This document shows, one piece after another, positions 51,794 to 59,752 of a stretch of 64,000 nt of DNA (position 1 is its first letter; every line of letters starts with the position of its first letter). The notes beneath the pieces were generated by a model, which saw nothing but the letters and a program-made list of their open reading frames with translations, made no database searches and was not told the DNA's origin. The position numbers and the translations under genes are program-made. Origin of the DNA: Castellaniella defragrans (GTDB lineage: Bacteria; Pseudomonadota; Gammaproteobacteria; Burkholderiales; Burkholderiaceae_B); the NCBI RefSeq assembly GCF_014203015.1, contig NZ_JACHIB010000011.1, positions 82,781 through 146,780 on the forward strand. Reading direction: 5' to 3'.

Positions 51794-53620
51794 ATGGCTA
51801 ATCCGTTCTTCAACGCCACTTACTACCTGGCGCACAACTCCGACGTGGCTAAGGCCGTGGCCGGCCTGCCGGCCGACCAGCAATTCGCCATCGCCGAGCA
51901 GCACTATGACCTGCACGGCGCGGAAGAAGGCCGCGCGCCCAACGCCTGGTTCGACGCGGTCGCCTACCTGAACGCCAACCCCGATCTGCAGCCCAACGGC
52001 GTCACCGTGGCCACCGCCCTGGCCCATTACGCGGCCTACGGCTGGGACGAAGGCCGGACTTTCAACTCGGATCCGGCTCTGGTGCCGTCCAACTTCACGG
52101 CCAGCGCCTACGCTGTGGCCAATCCCGACGTCGCCACGGCCCTGGGCATCACCGACACGTCGGCCCTGACGCAGGAACAGACCAATCAGCTGCTGTCCCA
52201 CTACCTGTCCCATGGCATCACTGAAGGTCGTGCGGGCGCTGGTGCTGAGTTTGGGGCGCTGGTCGGTGCGACTGGTATCGAGATTACCGGGCTCGTTGCT
52301 AATGGCGCCACCGCTCCGTATACGTGGACCGGTTCTGTCGGTAACGATCTCTTTCTGCTCAATATCGCCAGCTACTCCGATCCTGCTAACCTGAACGGCT
52401 TGAAGATCAACGGTGTGCAGGGCACCGACACCCTGAAGATCACCGGTGCCAATGCCGTGATGGCCCCGACGCTGCTGTCGATCGAAAACGTCAGCGTGGC
52501 TTTGGCGGCTGACGCGGGCCTGACCGCGAACGGCGTGCAGAACCTGACCGTCGCGGGCGGCCATGATTTTGCCTATACCGGTAGCCTGCTGCAAACGCTG
52601 TCCATCGATAGTGGCAACTTCACCGGTGCTTTCAACAATGTTGATGGCGCCCAAAATGTCCTGAACGCTACGGTTACTGGTGCTGCCGGCGGTCTGGTTG
52701 TCAACGGCGTGGAGACCCTCAACGTCACGCTGGGTGAGGATGCTGGAACGTTCGGGATCGCCAGCAATGGCATTCAGGGTACCACCCTGGCGATCAATCT
52801 GGATGGTGGCAAGGCTGATGTCGCACAAATCGTTGACCTGAAAAGCTCCGGTTCGGGCGATCTGGCCTCGGTGGTGGTCAACGCTGCGGACCTCGCCAGC
52901 GATCTGAAGATCAACGACATCGGTGATCTGCAAAACGTCAAGTCCATCTCCGTCACCACGGGTGCCGGAGATGACACGCTTGACCTGACCTCCGTTGCCG
53001 CTGGTGCGACCGTCACGGTGAATTCGGGTGCTGGTGTCGACACCATCACCGTCGATGTGAGCGGTGCTACGGGTGCGAAGGTCACGATTGATGCGGGCGC
53101 CGATAACGACACCATCACTGTGACCGCCGCGGTGGATTCGACCGTCACGGTCAATGGTGGTGCCGGTAATGACACCATCAACGGTTCTGTCGGTACCGAC
53201 ACCCTGACCGGTGGCGCTGGCGCTGATGCCTTCGTTTTCGGTTCTGGCGATGCCCTGGTCCATACGACCAACGTTGACAGCGTCACCAGCCTGTCCGGCT
53301 GGGATATCGTGACGGACTTCAAGAACGTCACGGTTGACGCTACTGTCGAAACCGTCACGGTTACTGACCTTAGCGCAGTGGCTACTGGCCCGCTTGCTGG
53401 CGTGGGTGCCGTCACCAATGGCATCATCACCTCTTTCGAGACCGGCTTCCTGGCGACCCACACCACCCTCCAGTCCATCGTCGAAGCGCTGAATGACGTG
53501 GTTGGCACTGAGCATGACGGGCTTGCCTTCTCGTTTGGTGGCAATGCGTACGTGTGGATGCAAGGCGCTGATGACTCCGTGTTCACCGACGACAGCCTGG
53601 TCCAACTGACGGGCGTGTGA
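51794..53620 (+). CDS. RTX1: S-layer-like RTX protein, C-terminus cut by an 11-bp duplication
   Basis: This 608-residue predicted surface protein has no signal peptide, as expected for type I export. The N-terminal module (about residues 1-140) has YYLAHNSDVAKAVAG, WFDAVAYLNANPDLQ and ALAHYAAYGWDEGR, nearly identical to the paralogue at 57338. The body is Gly/Ala/Thr/Val-rich with few Lys or aromatic residues. RTX turns NGGAGNDTIN and TGGAGADAFVFG occur near residues 455-480. The conserved FSFGGNAYVWMQG end is followed by LVQLTGV and stop. An 11-bp tandem duplication creates that stop; without it the frame would continue 18 codons to TAA at 53683-53685. After about 52,220, codons shift to GGT, GCT and GTT, fitting high expression or a recombined origin. 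Start ATG 51794 is chosen by comparison with the paralogue; ATG 51782 is possible. Confidence 0.8.
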   Translation: MANPFFNATYYLAHNSDVAKAVAGLPADQQFAIAEQHYDLHGAEEGRAPNAWFDAVAYLNANPDLQPNGVTVATALAHYAAYGWDEGRTFNSDPALVPSNFTASAYAVANPDVATALGITDTSALTQEQTNQLLSHYLSHGITEGRAGAGAEFGALVGATGIEITGLVANGATAPYTWTGSVGNDLFLLNIASYSDPANLNGLKINGVQGTDTLKITGANAVMAPTLLSIENVSVALAADAGLTANGVQNLTVAGGHDFAYTGSLLQTLSIDSGNFTGAFNNVDGAQNVLNATVTGAAGGLVVNGVETLNVTLGEDAGTFGIASNGIQGTTLAINLDGGKADVAQIVDLKSSGSGDLASVVVNAADLASDLKINDIGDLQNVKSISVTTGAGDDTLDLTSVAAGATVTVNSGAGVDTITVDVSGATGAKVTIDAGADNDTITVTAAVDSTVTVNGGAGNDTINGSVGTDTLTGGAGADAFVFGSGDALVHTTNVDSVTSLSGWDIVTDFKNVTVDATVETVTVTDLSAVATGPLAGVGAVTNGIITSFETGFLATHTTLQSIVEALNDVVGTEHDGLAFSFGGNAYVWMQGADDSVFTDDSLVQLTGV

Positions 53621-53628
53621 CGGGCGTG
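53607..53628. repeat. 11-bp tandem duplication creating a premature stop in RTX1
   Basis: TGACGGGCGTG occurs twice in direct succession (53607-53617 and 53618-53628). The duplicated copy shifts the frame so that GTG is followed by TGA at 53618-53620. Removing one copy restores VNAQQLEITGSN..., matching the LTGVNA that the other two paralogue copies carry at the same place. Confidence 0.85.
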
Positions 53629-53689
53629 AATGCTCAGCAGCTGGAAATCACCGGCTCCAACATCACTTTCCATCCTGTGGTGTAACACC

Positions 53690-53835
53690 GGGAACCAATC
53701 CGCTCCTTCTGCCCACTGAAGTCCTGCAGCAATGTCCGATGGCCTGGCGTACCAGGCCTGAACGACCAGCGGATGGGGCTTAGGCGCCGAGCGGGTTAGC
53801 CCGAAAGCCCTCCATCTTCCGATGGGGGGCTTTTT
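53690..53835. repeat. Copy A1 of a 145-bp inter-cassette repeat with terminator
   Basis: This 146-bp block starts GGGAACCAATCCGCTC and ends GGGGGGCTTTTT. It matches 57105-57249 at about 90% of positions. Inside are the hairpin GGCCTGG-CGTA-CCAGGCC and, at its end, a rho-independent terminator (AAAGCCC.CCATC / GATGG.GGGCTTT then T residues, 53804-53835). It follows RTX1 directly and is the 3' untranslated region/terminator of that gene. The remainder of the gap to 53939 matches the leader of the 57338 gene (GGAATATCC...GGGAGTGATCGAG), so it looks like the 5' end of a cassette. Confidence 0.85.
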
Positions 53836-53939
53836 CCATGGGTGTCCAGATGGACGTCCAGACGCCGGACGGCGTGGCTGGAGGCCGGCATACCGCATCC
53901 GGCGGAATATCCAGGAAAATACCTCAGGGAGTGATCGAG

Positions 53940-54651
53940 ATGCCCATCCGTTCTTCAACGCCGCTGGGTCACGGGCGGCCAGGGCTTCGTCTATACCGGC
54001 GGCCTGCTGAATGCCCTGTCCTATGACGGCGGTGGCTTCACCGGCGTCTTCAGCGGCGTCGACAGCACCCGGGACGCCTTGACCGCCCACCTGTCCGCCG
54101 AGACCGCCCTGACCATCAACGGCGTGGAAATGGTCGGGCTCACGCCGGGCACGGATACCGGCGTCGTAGATGCTCTCTACGACAACCATATCCAGGGCAG
54201 CGCCCTGGATATCCTCGTGGACGGCGGCGAGGCCGGGGCCATGCAGATCCTGGGCCTGGACAGCATCGGCTTGAGTGTCGAACGTGATTCGACCGCCACC
54301 ATCCGGGCGGGCGCCGGCGACGACATCATTGTCCTGCTCTCGGCCGCGCATTCGACTGTTACGGTCGATGCGGACGCTGGCAGCGACATCATCGCCGCGG
54401 GTGCCGGGATCGATACCGTAGACGGGCTGGCCGTCGCTGCGACCGGCACATATGCGGGTGTGGGTATCGTCGGCCCGAATGGCGCAATCGGCACCGAAGG
54501 CGACGGCGTGATCTTCTCATTCGGCGGCAATGCCTATGTGTGGATGCAAGGCGCCAATGACACTGCCTTCGACGACGGCAGCTTCATTCAGCTGACTGGC
54601 GTGAATGCGGATCTGCTGGAGATCGATGGCGGCGATGGGGCGTTTGCGTAA
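53940..54651 (+). pseudogene. RTX2: internally deleted and frameshifted RTX/S-layer cassette
   Basis: The leader and first codons (GAGATGCCCATCCGTTCTTC) match the 57338 gene except for a lost base that breaks the frame. After about eight codons the sequence jumps to the equivalent of residue 250 (GTC ACG GGC GGC..., FVYTGGLLNALSYDGGG), a deletion of about 700 bp. From there an open frame runs to TAA at 54651, with GAGDDIIVLLS, the AATGTYAGVG segment and the family end FSFGGNAYVWMQG...FIQLTGVNADLLEIDGG. No start codon in this frame gives a sensible protein, so it is treated as a pseudogene or silent cassette. Its C-terminus keeps the residues that RTX1 has lost. Confidence 0.8.
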
Positions 54652-54724
54652 TCCCCGGGCTTCCACCGCGGGGAACTTTAAAGGCAGGTCAGTGTTTCAC
54701 GCCGGAGGAAACGTCCATGTCCCG

Positions 54725-56266
54725 TCATGCCACCTGCAGCGCCCTCAATTGAGGCAATCCCTTCTCGGCGAATTCGTCGGCTTGGCGGGTCAGTTCGGCC
54801 AGATTGTCGTCCACAGTCTCCAGCGTCTTGCCCTCCTTGACGATACGCTGGCCCTGTGCCTCGAGGATCCGCCAGACGTGTTGTGCCCATTCCTGCGGGG
54901 TCTTGCGTCCTTGGGTGCGAGCCAGCAGGAATAATTGCTGAAACCGGTGCACCGGCACGCCACCGCCCAGTACCGAGCTGGCCAGTGTCTCGACTTCGCT
55001 GGAAAATTGCGCGCGCTCCATCAGATGGCGGTTCAGCGCATCGCAGCGTTTGTGCACATGGCGTGCGGCCACCTCGCTCTGGCAAGGAACCGCTGCATTC
55101 GTGCCCACGAGCACGGTCAGCGCCTCCAGGACCTGCGCCTCTTGCAATGCAGGCAGCGCGGCCGCCAGCTCGCGCAGCGTCTTGGGGGCGTAGTGGTTGC
55201 TCGCCAGGACTTCCAGAAGGGGGCGGTATACCGCTTCCTGCAGGGTGGCATCGCCGGCGGCAGCGGTCACCTTCAGCGGCACATCGGCCGCGTGCTGCAG
55301 CAGGACGAAACGTGTCTGCAGCAGTTGCTGGCGGCGCAACGCCGGCGGCAGGCGGGTGGCGCCGCGCACGTAGATATCCCTGCGGAACTGCTGGTTCACG
55401 AAATAATCGCGCGCCTGCTCGCGCAGGATGGGATGGGCGATACCTGCAAGGAATGCCTGGGCCGCGGTACTGAGATTCACTGATTCCACTGCATCCAGCG
55501 GCGCGGCCGTGCAGGCGAAGTCCAGCTTGGCTGGGGCCAGCGCATCGACCACGTCGGTGAAGTACATGCAGTTCCACTCGCGGTTGAAGTATTCATGGGC
55601 CAGGTAGTGGCGGTTCTGTTCCATGATCTTCTTCAGCCGATCAGGCAGATGTGGCACGGCCTTGAGATAATTGGGCTGTGCGGCCAGCAGGTCCCCGGAA
55701 AATTTCATCGCGGCCTCGACTCGCTGCACGGTCCCCGTGGCGCCGGGAGTGAAGCGGTCGTGCAGGGCAAAGAGCTGGCGCAGCGGATAGGCCGGCGACC
55801 AGCCCGGAAAGCAGTTATAGCTGATGTACAGCAGCCCGCCGGGCTTCAAATGGCGGCGGGCGAACTCGGCAATGATCTTCTGATTGTCGCGACTCACCCA
55901 GGTCCAGATGCCATGCAGGCTGATACTGTCGAATTGCGGCAGGTCGGTGCGGGCCAGCAGTTGCTCGAAGCTGTCGTCAAAGAGGCGCGCGCCGCTGCCA
56001 GAGACGGCGGCCAGCTGATTGGCGTGCGCCGCATGGGCGGGATTGAAGTCGGTGCCCACGAAACTGTCCGGGCTGGCTGCCGCATGGATGTTGATCGAGA
56101 CTCCCTGACCAAAGCCCAGTTCGCAGTGCTGCTGCTGCGCCGCATCGGGCGCAGCAAAGCCGCGCAGCAGCAGGCAGAAGCGTTGGAACACGGGATTGAT
56201 TTCGCGATAGTAGCCATAGGTGTAGCCTACGTCAGTGAAGTAGCCTTCGTTCCAGACAGTGCTCAT
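54725..56266 (-). CDS. SAM methyltransferase with methyltransferase-regulatory domain
   Basis: This is a 513-residue class I methyltransferase. The N-terminal catalytic part has CELGFGQGVSINIHAA (motif I, about residues 48-63), FVGTDFNPAHA (acidic residue binding SAM ribose) and HGIWTWVSRDNQKII. A regulatory domain follows at about 215-300 (HYLAHEYFNREWNCMYFTDVVDAL), then a helical C-terminus. Rickettsial protein-lysine methyltransferases that modify the surface protein OmpB share this overall architecture. Located between S-layer-like cassettes and read from the opposite strand, it could methylate a surface protein; that is a hypothesis. ATG 56266 gives the family N-terminus (MSTVWNEGYFTDVGYTYGYY). 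Confidence 0.78.
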   Translation of the reverse strand: MSTVWNEGYFTDVGYTYGYYREINPVFQRFCLLLRGFAAPDAAQQQHCELGFGQGVSINIHAAASPDSFVGTDFNPAHAAHANQLAAVSGSGARLFDDSFEQLLARTDLPQFDSISLHGIWTWVSRDNQKIIAEFARRHLKPGGLLYISYNCFPGWSPAYPLRQLFALHDRFTPGATGTVQRVEAAMKFSGDLLAAQPNYLKAVPHLPDRLKKIMEQNRHYLAHEYFNREWNCMYFTDVVDALAPAKLDFACTAAPLDAVESVNLSTAAQAFLAGIAHPILREQARDYFVNQQFRRDIYVRGATRLPPALRRQQLLQTRFVLLQHAADVPLKVTAAAGDATLQEAVYRPLLEVLASNHYAPKTLRELAAALPALQEAQVLEALTVLVGTNAAVPCQSEVAARHVHKRCDALNRHLMERAQFSSEVETLASSVLGGGVPVHRFQQLFLLARTQGRKTPQEWAQHVWRILEAQGQRIVKEGKTLETVDDNLAELTRQADEFAEKGLPQLRALQVA

Positions 56267-56385
56267 GGTGTTTGGGTGCTTGAGAGGAATATGCCCCGGA
56301 TCGGGTGAAATGCAATGATAGGTGAAAAACCTGCGAACTGATGTGGGGGGGACGGACCCATCGCTTATGCTTTTCTTCCGGTAGG

Positions 56386-56640
56386 CTCTCGAGCTGCTGA
56401 CCCCGGCCTGCACCGGGCCGTCGACTGGACGGGGGTTCCGCAGTTCCCGGACAAGGAACTGCAAGCCCTCGGCGTGCTGGACAGTCCACCCGGTCATGGA
56501 CGGCTGCATGCCGACACTCCCGTACCGTAAGCCATGGGGCTGGCGCCGATATCTGGATCCTGGTCCGCGCCGAGGTGCAGGGCGGGCGTGCGGGGCCCCG
56601 GCGCTCGCCACTGGCCCTGTTCAGCCTGTGCGGAAATCTG
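56386..56640 (+). pseudogene. Remnant of an Rpn-family gene
   Basis: The sequence matches the gene at 59756 with gaps: VDWTGVPQFPDKELQALGVLDSPPGHGRLHAD aligns with its VIDWSVAPQFLDKELQALG segment, and WILVRAEVQGG and PALFSL-like segments follow. Stops and deletions break the frame, so it is dead. It lies directly before an RTX fragment, which indicates that the RTX and Rpn genes were duplicated or rearranged together. Confidence 0.8.
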
Positions 56641-57078
56641 TGGATGCTTCCGCTAGCACGGGGGGGTGTGAGCCTGTCTCTGACGGGCGTGCAGTTCGGT
56701 GCAAATCCCATCCAAGTGAAGGGAGGCTCAGGCAATGATGGCGTCAACTTTACCGATGCTCTGGGTGCTAAGGCCACCATTGACTTGGGCGCGGGCAACG
56801 ACTCGCTGACGGTTACGCAAGGCGCTACAGCCCTGACACTGACAGCGGGCTCGACATTTAATGGCGTTGATGGCACCGATACCCTGGTGCTGAACACCAC
56901 AACCACCGCTATCAGCGCCACCCGTGGCAAGATGTTCACCGGTTTCGAGAATATCAAGCTGGCAGACGCGACGTCCTCGTATCAGGCAGGCCATATCGCT
57001 GGGATTACCGGTTACGAAATTGCCACGACCACTTCCGGTACTCTGACCAATCTGGTTGAGTATGTGGTGTTCAGGTAG
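56641..57078 (+). pseudogene. RTX3': fragment of an RTX/S-layer-like gene
   Basis: An open frame contains VKGGSGNDGVNFTD, TIDLGAGNDSLTV and TDTLVLNTTTTAIS, which are RTX-type turns, and ends LTNLVEYVVFR at TAG 57078. The N-terminal module and start codon are missing, and the usual FSFGGNAYVW end is absent. Upstream it runs straight into the Rpn remnant. It looks like the 3' part of another member of the family and is followed, as RTX1 is, by the 145-bp repeat. Confidence 0.7.
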
Positions 57079-57104
57079 CATATGGATGTTTATTGTGTGA
57101 AACT

Positions 57105-57249
57105 GGGAACCAATCCGCTCATTCTGCCCACTGAAGTCCTGCAGCAATGTCCGATGGCCTGGCGTACCGGGCCTGAACGACCATCGGATGGGGCTTAGGT
57201 GCCGAGCAGGTTCGCCCGAAAGTCCTCCATCTTCTGGTGGGGGCTTTTT
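57105..57249. repeat. Copy A2 of the 145-bp inter-cassette repeat with terminator
   Basis: This block matches 53690-53835, starting GGGAACCAATCCGCTC and ending GGGGGCTTTTT. The hairpin GGCCTGG-CGTA-CCGGGCC has one mismatch compared with copy A1. The terminal stem-loop with T tract (57219-57249) is kept. It separates the RTX fragment from the full-length gene at 57338. The remaining 88 bp before that gene show the leader GAATATCC...GGGGAGTGATCGAG but no clear promoter. Confidence 0.85.
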
Positions 57250-57337
57250 GCTAGGTGCCTGGGCCAAGGCCGATGCGGCCGGAAGCCGGCATGCTGCGCT
57301 CCGAATATCCTAGAAAATCCCCCGGGGAGTGATCGAG

Positions 57338-59257
57338 ATGGCTAATCCGTTCTTCAACGCCGCCTATTACCTGGCGCACAACGCCGACGTGGCCGCCGCC
57401 GTCGCCGGCCTGCCGGCCGACCAGCAATTCGCCATCGCCGAACAGCACTACGAACTGCATGGCGCCTACGAAGGCCGCGCGCCCAATGCCTGGTTCGATG
57501 CGGTCGCCTACCTGAACGCCAACCCCGATCTGGCGCCCAACGGCGTCACCGTGGCCACCGCCCTGGCGCATTACGCGGCCTACGGCTGGGACGAAGGCCG
57601 CCTGTTCAGCAACGATCCTTCCCTGGCGCCGTCCCGCTTCACCGCGGCCGACTATGCCGCCGCCAATCCCGACGTCGCCGCCGCCCTGGGCATCGCCGAC
57701 CCGGCCGACCCGACGCCGGAGCAGCAGAACCAGTTGCTCTCCCACTTCCTGGCCCACGGCATCGCCGAGGCCCGCCCGGGCGCCGGCCCCGATTTCGAGG
57801 CCCTGATCGCGCAAAGCGGCTTTGCCATCACCGAAGGCAGGCTGTACGTCGGCACCGTCGGCAACGACCTTTTCCTGTTCGACGCCGCGGGCGCGATGGA
57901 CCCGTCGAACCCGGCGGCCACCGACCTGTCCAACGTTTCCATCAACGGCGCGCAGGGCATCGACACCCTCCGCATCGTCAACGCCGACAGCGTGATGACG
58001 CCTTCCCTGCTGTCCGTCGAGCACGTCAGCGTGGCGGCGGTGGCCGCCTCCGGCCTGAGCGCCGCCGGCGTGCAGACCCTGTCCGTCACGGGCGGCGAGG
58101 ACTTCGTCTACACCGGTAGACTGCTGAACAGCCTGTCCTACGACGGCGGCGACCTCGCTCATGAATTCACCGCCGTCTTCAGCGGCGTGGACGGCACCCG
58201 GGATGCCCTGGCCGTCCACCTCTCTGCCGACGCCAACCTCACCCTCAACGGCGTGGAAAACCTCAGCCTCACGCTGGGCACCGAGACGGCCGATTATGTC
58301 GTCAACGACCACGCCGTCCAGGGCGACGCCCTGACCGTCCACGTGGACGGCGGCGCGGCCGGAGCCGAGCAGATGCTGGTCCTGGACAGCGTCGGTTCCG
58401 CCCGCCTGGCCTCCTTCACCCTGGACGCCGCCACCGTCGCCAGCGACCTGGACGTGGGCTATTTCGGCGATCTCGACTACGTCAAGTCCATCACCGTCCT
58501 CACCGGCGACGGCTGCGACTGCATCGGCGTGTTTCCCCTCTCCCCGGACGCGACCGTCGTGATCGACTCGGGCGCCGGCGACGATTGTATCGACCTCGGC
58601 ATCGGCCCGGGTTCGACCGCCACCGTCCGGCTGGGCGACGGCGATGATGAATTTTCCGCCATGCTCGCAGTCGCGGGTTCCACCGTCATGGTCGATGGCG
58701 GTGCGGGTGATGACTTTCTTATCGCGGGCGCGGGCATCGACATCATGACGGGCGGCACTGGCGTCGACGTATTCGAGTTCACCGGCGGCATGGACTCCGC
58801 CCGCGTCCAGACGTCCACCGATGCCGGCGGCGCCGTCACGCTCACCGGTTTCGACATCATCACCGACTTCGAGAACGTCATCGCCCTGGATCCGGATCCG
58901 AGCCTCACCTTCGTCGAAGCGGTCAACGTGGACGACCTCGCCGCCGCCGCCGCGACCGGCACCTATGCCGGCCTGGGCGTCGTCGACGCGGGCGGCCGCG
59001 TCGCCTTTGAAACCGGCTTCCTGGCGAACCACACCACCCTGCAATCCGTCCTCCAGGCCCTCAATGCCAGCATCGGCGGCGAGGGCGACGGAGTGCTCTT
59101 CTCCTTCGGCGGCAACGCCTACGTGTGGGCCCAAGGCGACGACGCCGCGAACTTCAACGACGACAGCCTCATCCAGCTCACCGGCGTCAATGCCAAGCTG
59201 CTGAAAATCATCCCCGATGCCCTCGATACCATCGGCAGCGTCATCGTGTTCGCGTAA
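57338..59257 (+). CDS. RTX3: full-length S-layer-like RTX protein
   Basis: This 639-residue protein is the intact member of the family. The N-terminal module has YYLAHNADVAAAVAG, WFDAVAYLNANPDLA, HYAAYGWDEGR and FTAADYAAANPDVAAALG (about residues 5-125). The beta-rich body follows, with RTX turns GAGDDCIDLG, GDGDDEFSAML, GGAGDDFLIAGAG and TGGTGVDVFEF at about 410-485. The C-terminus has FSFGGNAYVWAQGDDAANF then LIQLTGVNAKLLKI...GSVIVFA, likely the T1SS secretion signal. GGGGAG lies 8 nt before ATG 57338; GTG 57329 is an upstream option. Codons are strongly GC-biased throughout, unlike RTX1. There is no obvious strong promoter, so it may be weakly expressed or a donor cassette. Confidence 0.85.
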   Translation: MANPFFNAAYYLAHNADVAAAVAGLPADQQFAIAEQHYELHGAYEGRAPNAWFDAVAYLNANPDLAPNGVTVATALAHYAAYGWDEGRLFSNDPSLAPSRFTAADYAAANPDVAAALGIADPADPTPEQQNQLLSHFLAHGIAEARPGAGPDFEALIAQSGFAITEGRLYVGTVGNDLFLFDAAGAMDPSNPAATDLSNVSINGAQGIDTLRIVNADSVMTPSLLSVEHVSVAAVAASGLSAAGVQTLSVTGGEDFVYTGRLLNSLSYDGGDLAHEFTAVFSGVDGTRDALAVHLSADANLTLNGVENLSLTLGTETADYVVNDHAVQGDALTVHVDGGAAGAEQMLVLDSVGSARLASFTLDAATVASDLDVGYFGDLDYVKSITVLTGDGCDCIGVFPLSPDATVVIDSGAGDDCIDLGIGPGSTATVRLGDGDDEFSAMLAVAGSTVMVDGGAGDDFLIAGAGIDIMTGGTGVDVFEFTGGMDSARVQTSTDAGGAVTLTGFDIITDFENVIALDPDPSLTFVEAVNVDDLAAAAATGTYAGLGVVDAGGRVAFETGFLANHTTLQSVLQALNASIGGEGDGVLFSFGGNAYVWAQGDDAANFNDDSLIQLTGVNAKLLKIIPDALDTIGSVIVFA

Positions 59258-59272
59258 GGCCCGACACCGGAT

Positions 59273-59410
59273 ATTCGCCCGACCCCTGAGCCTCGATCTA
59301 TTCGCCCGACCCCTGAGCCTCGATCTCTGGCTCCTGATCTCTGGCTCCTGATCTCTGACTCCTGATCTCTGATTCCTGAACCCTGATTCCTGAACCCTGA
59401 TTCCTGACAC
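59273..59410. repeat. Tandem repeats: 27 bp x2, then 14 bp x6
   Basis: Two identical 27-bp units beginning ATTCGCCCGACCCCTGAG lie at 59273-59299 and 59300-59326. Six 14-bp units follow at 59327-59410, drifting from CTGGCTCCTGATCT to CTGATTCCTGAACC. The array lies right after the RTX3 stop and ends at a terminator. It is not CRISPR, since there are no spacers. Such arrays change length by slippage. From 59453 to 59729 no gene or clear element is seen. Confidence 0.8.
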
Positions 59411-59448
59411 TCGGCGGCCGACACCTGACGTTCGGCGGCCGAGTTTTT
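59410..59448 (+). terminator. Terminator after RTX3
   Basis: Arms CTCGGC and GCCGAG form the stem ends of an imperfect GC-rich hairpin (inner GGCCGA/TCGGC) followed by six T residues. It closes the RTX3 transcript beyond the tandem-repeat array. Confidence 0.6.
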
Positions 59449-59729
59449 TCGGTGTCCGAGATCGCGTCGCCTGCGATGCCGCCATCCGGGATTTCATCGT
59501 CCGGAGTCCCGTCATCTCCCGTCCTCTCCCGTCCTCTCGTCCGGGATTCCGTTCGCCGGAATCTCGACCCTCCGATCCCTTCTCTCAAATCCCGCGGCGT
59601 CCTAAGGCGTCCGCCTGTGGCCTGGCACGCCAGGCCCATGGGGCGGCGCAGAGGGGCGGCGATGTCCGGGACACTTTCATCCGTTCGTACTTCCCAGTCT
59701 GGCGGGGGGATCGGGACGCCTACAGAATG

Positions 59730-59752
59730 GGGCTTCCTGTCACCGGAAGCCC
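59730..59752 (+). promoter_or_regulatory. Hairpin covering the ribosome-binding region of the split Rpn gene
   Basis: GGGCTTCC (59730-59737) and GGAAGCCC (59745-59752) pair perfectly around TGTCACC. The right arm contains the only purine-rich stretch (GGAAG) in front of the ATG at 59756. Folding of the mRNA would hide the ribosome-binding site and keep translation low. Confidence 0.5.

Noticed and set aside
54079..54651. RTX2 as a functional 190-residue protein from TTG 54079.
   Set aside because: The frame has no plausible ribosome-binding site, and homology to RTX3 continues upstream of the TTG in the same frame, showing it is a remnant of a larger gene.
59273..59410. Possible CRISPR array.
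   Set aside because: Repeats are directly adjacent with no spacers and no cas genes are present.
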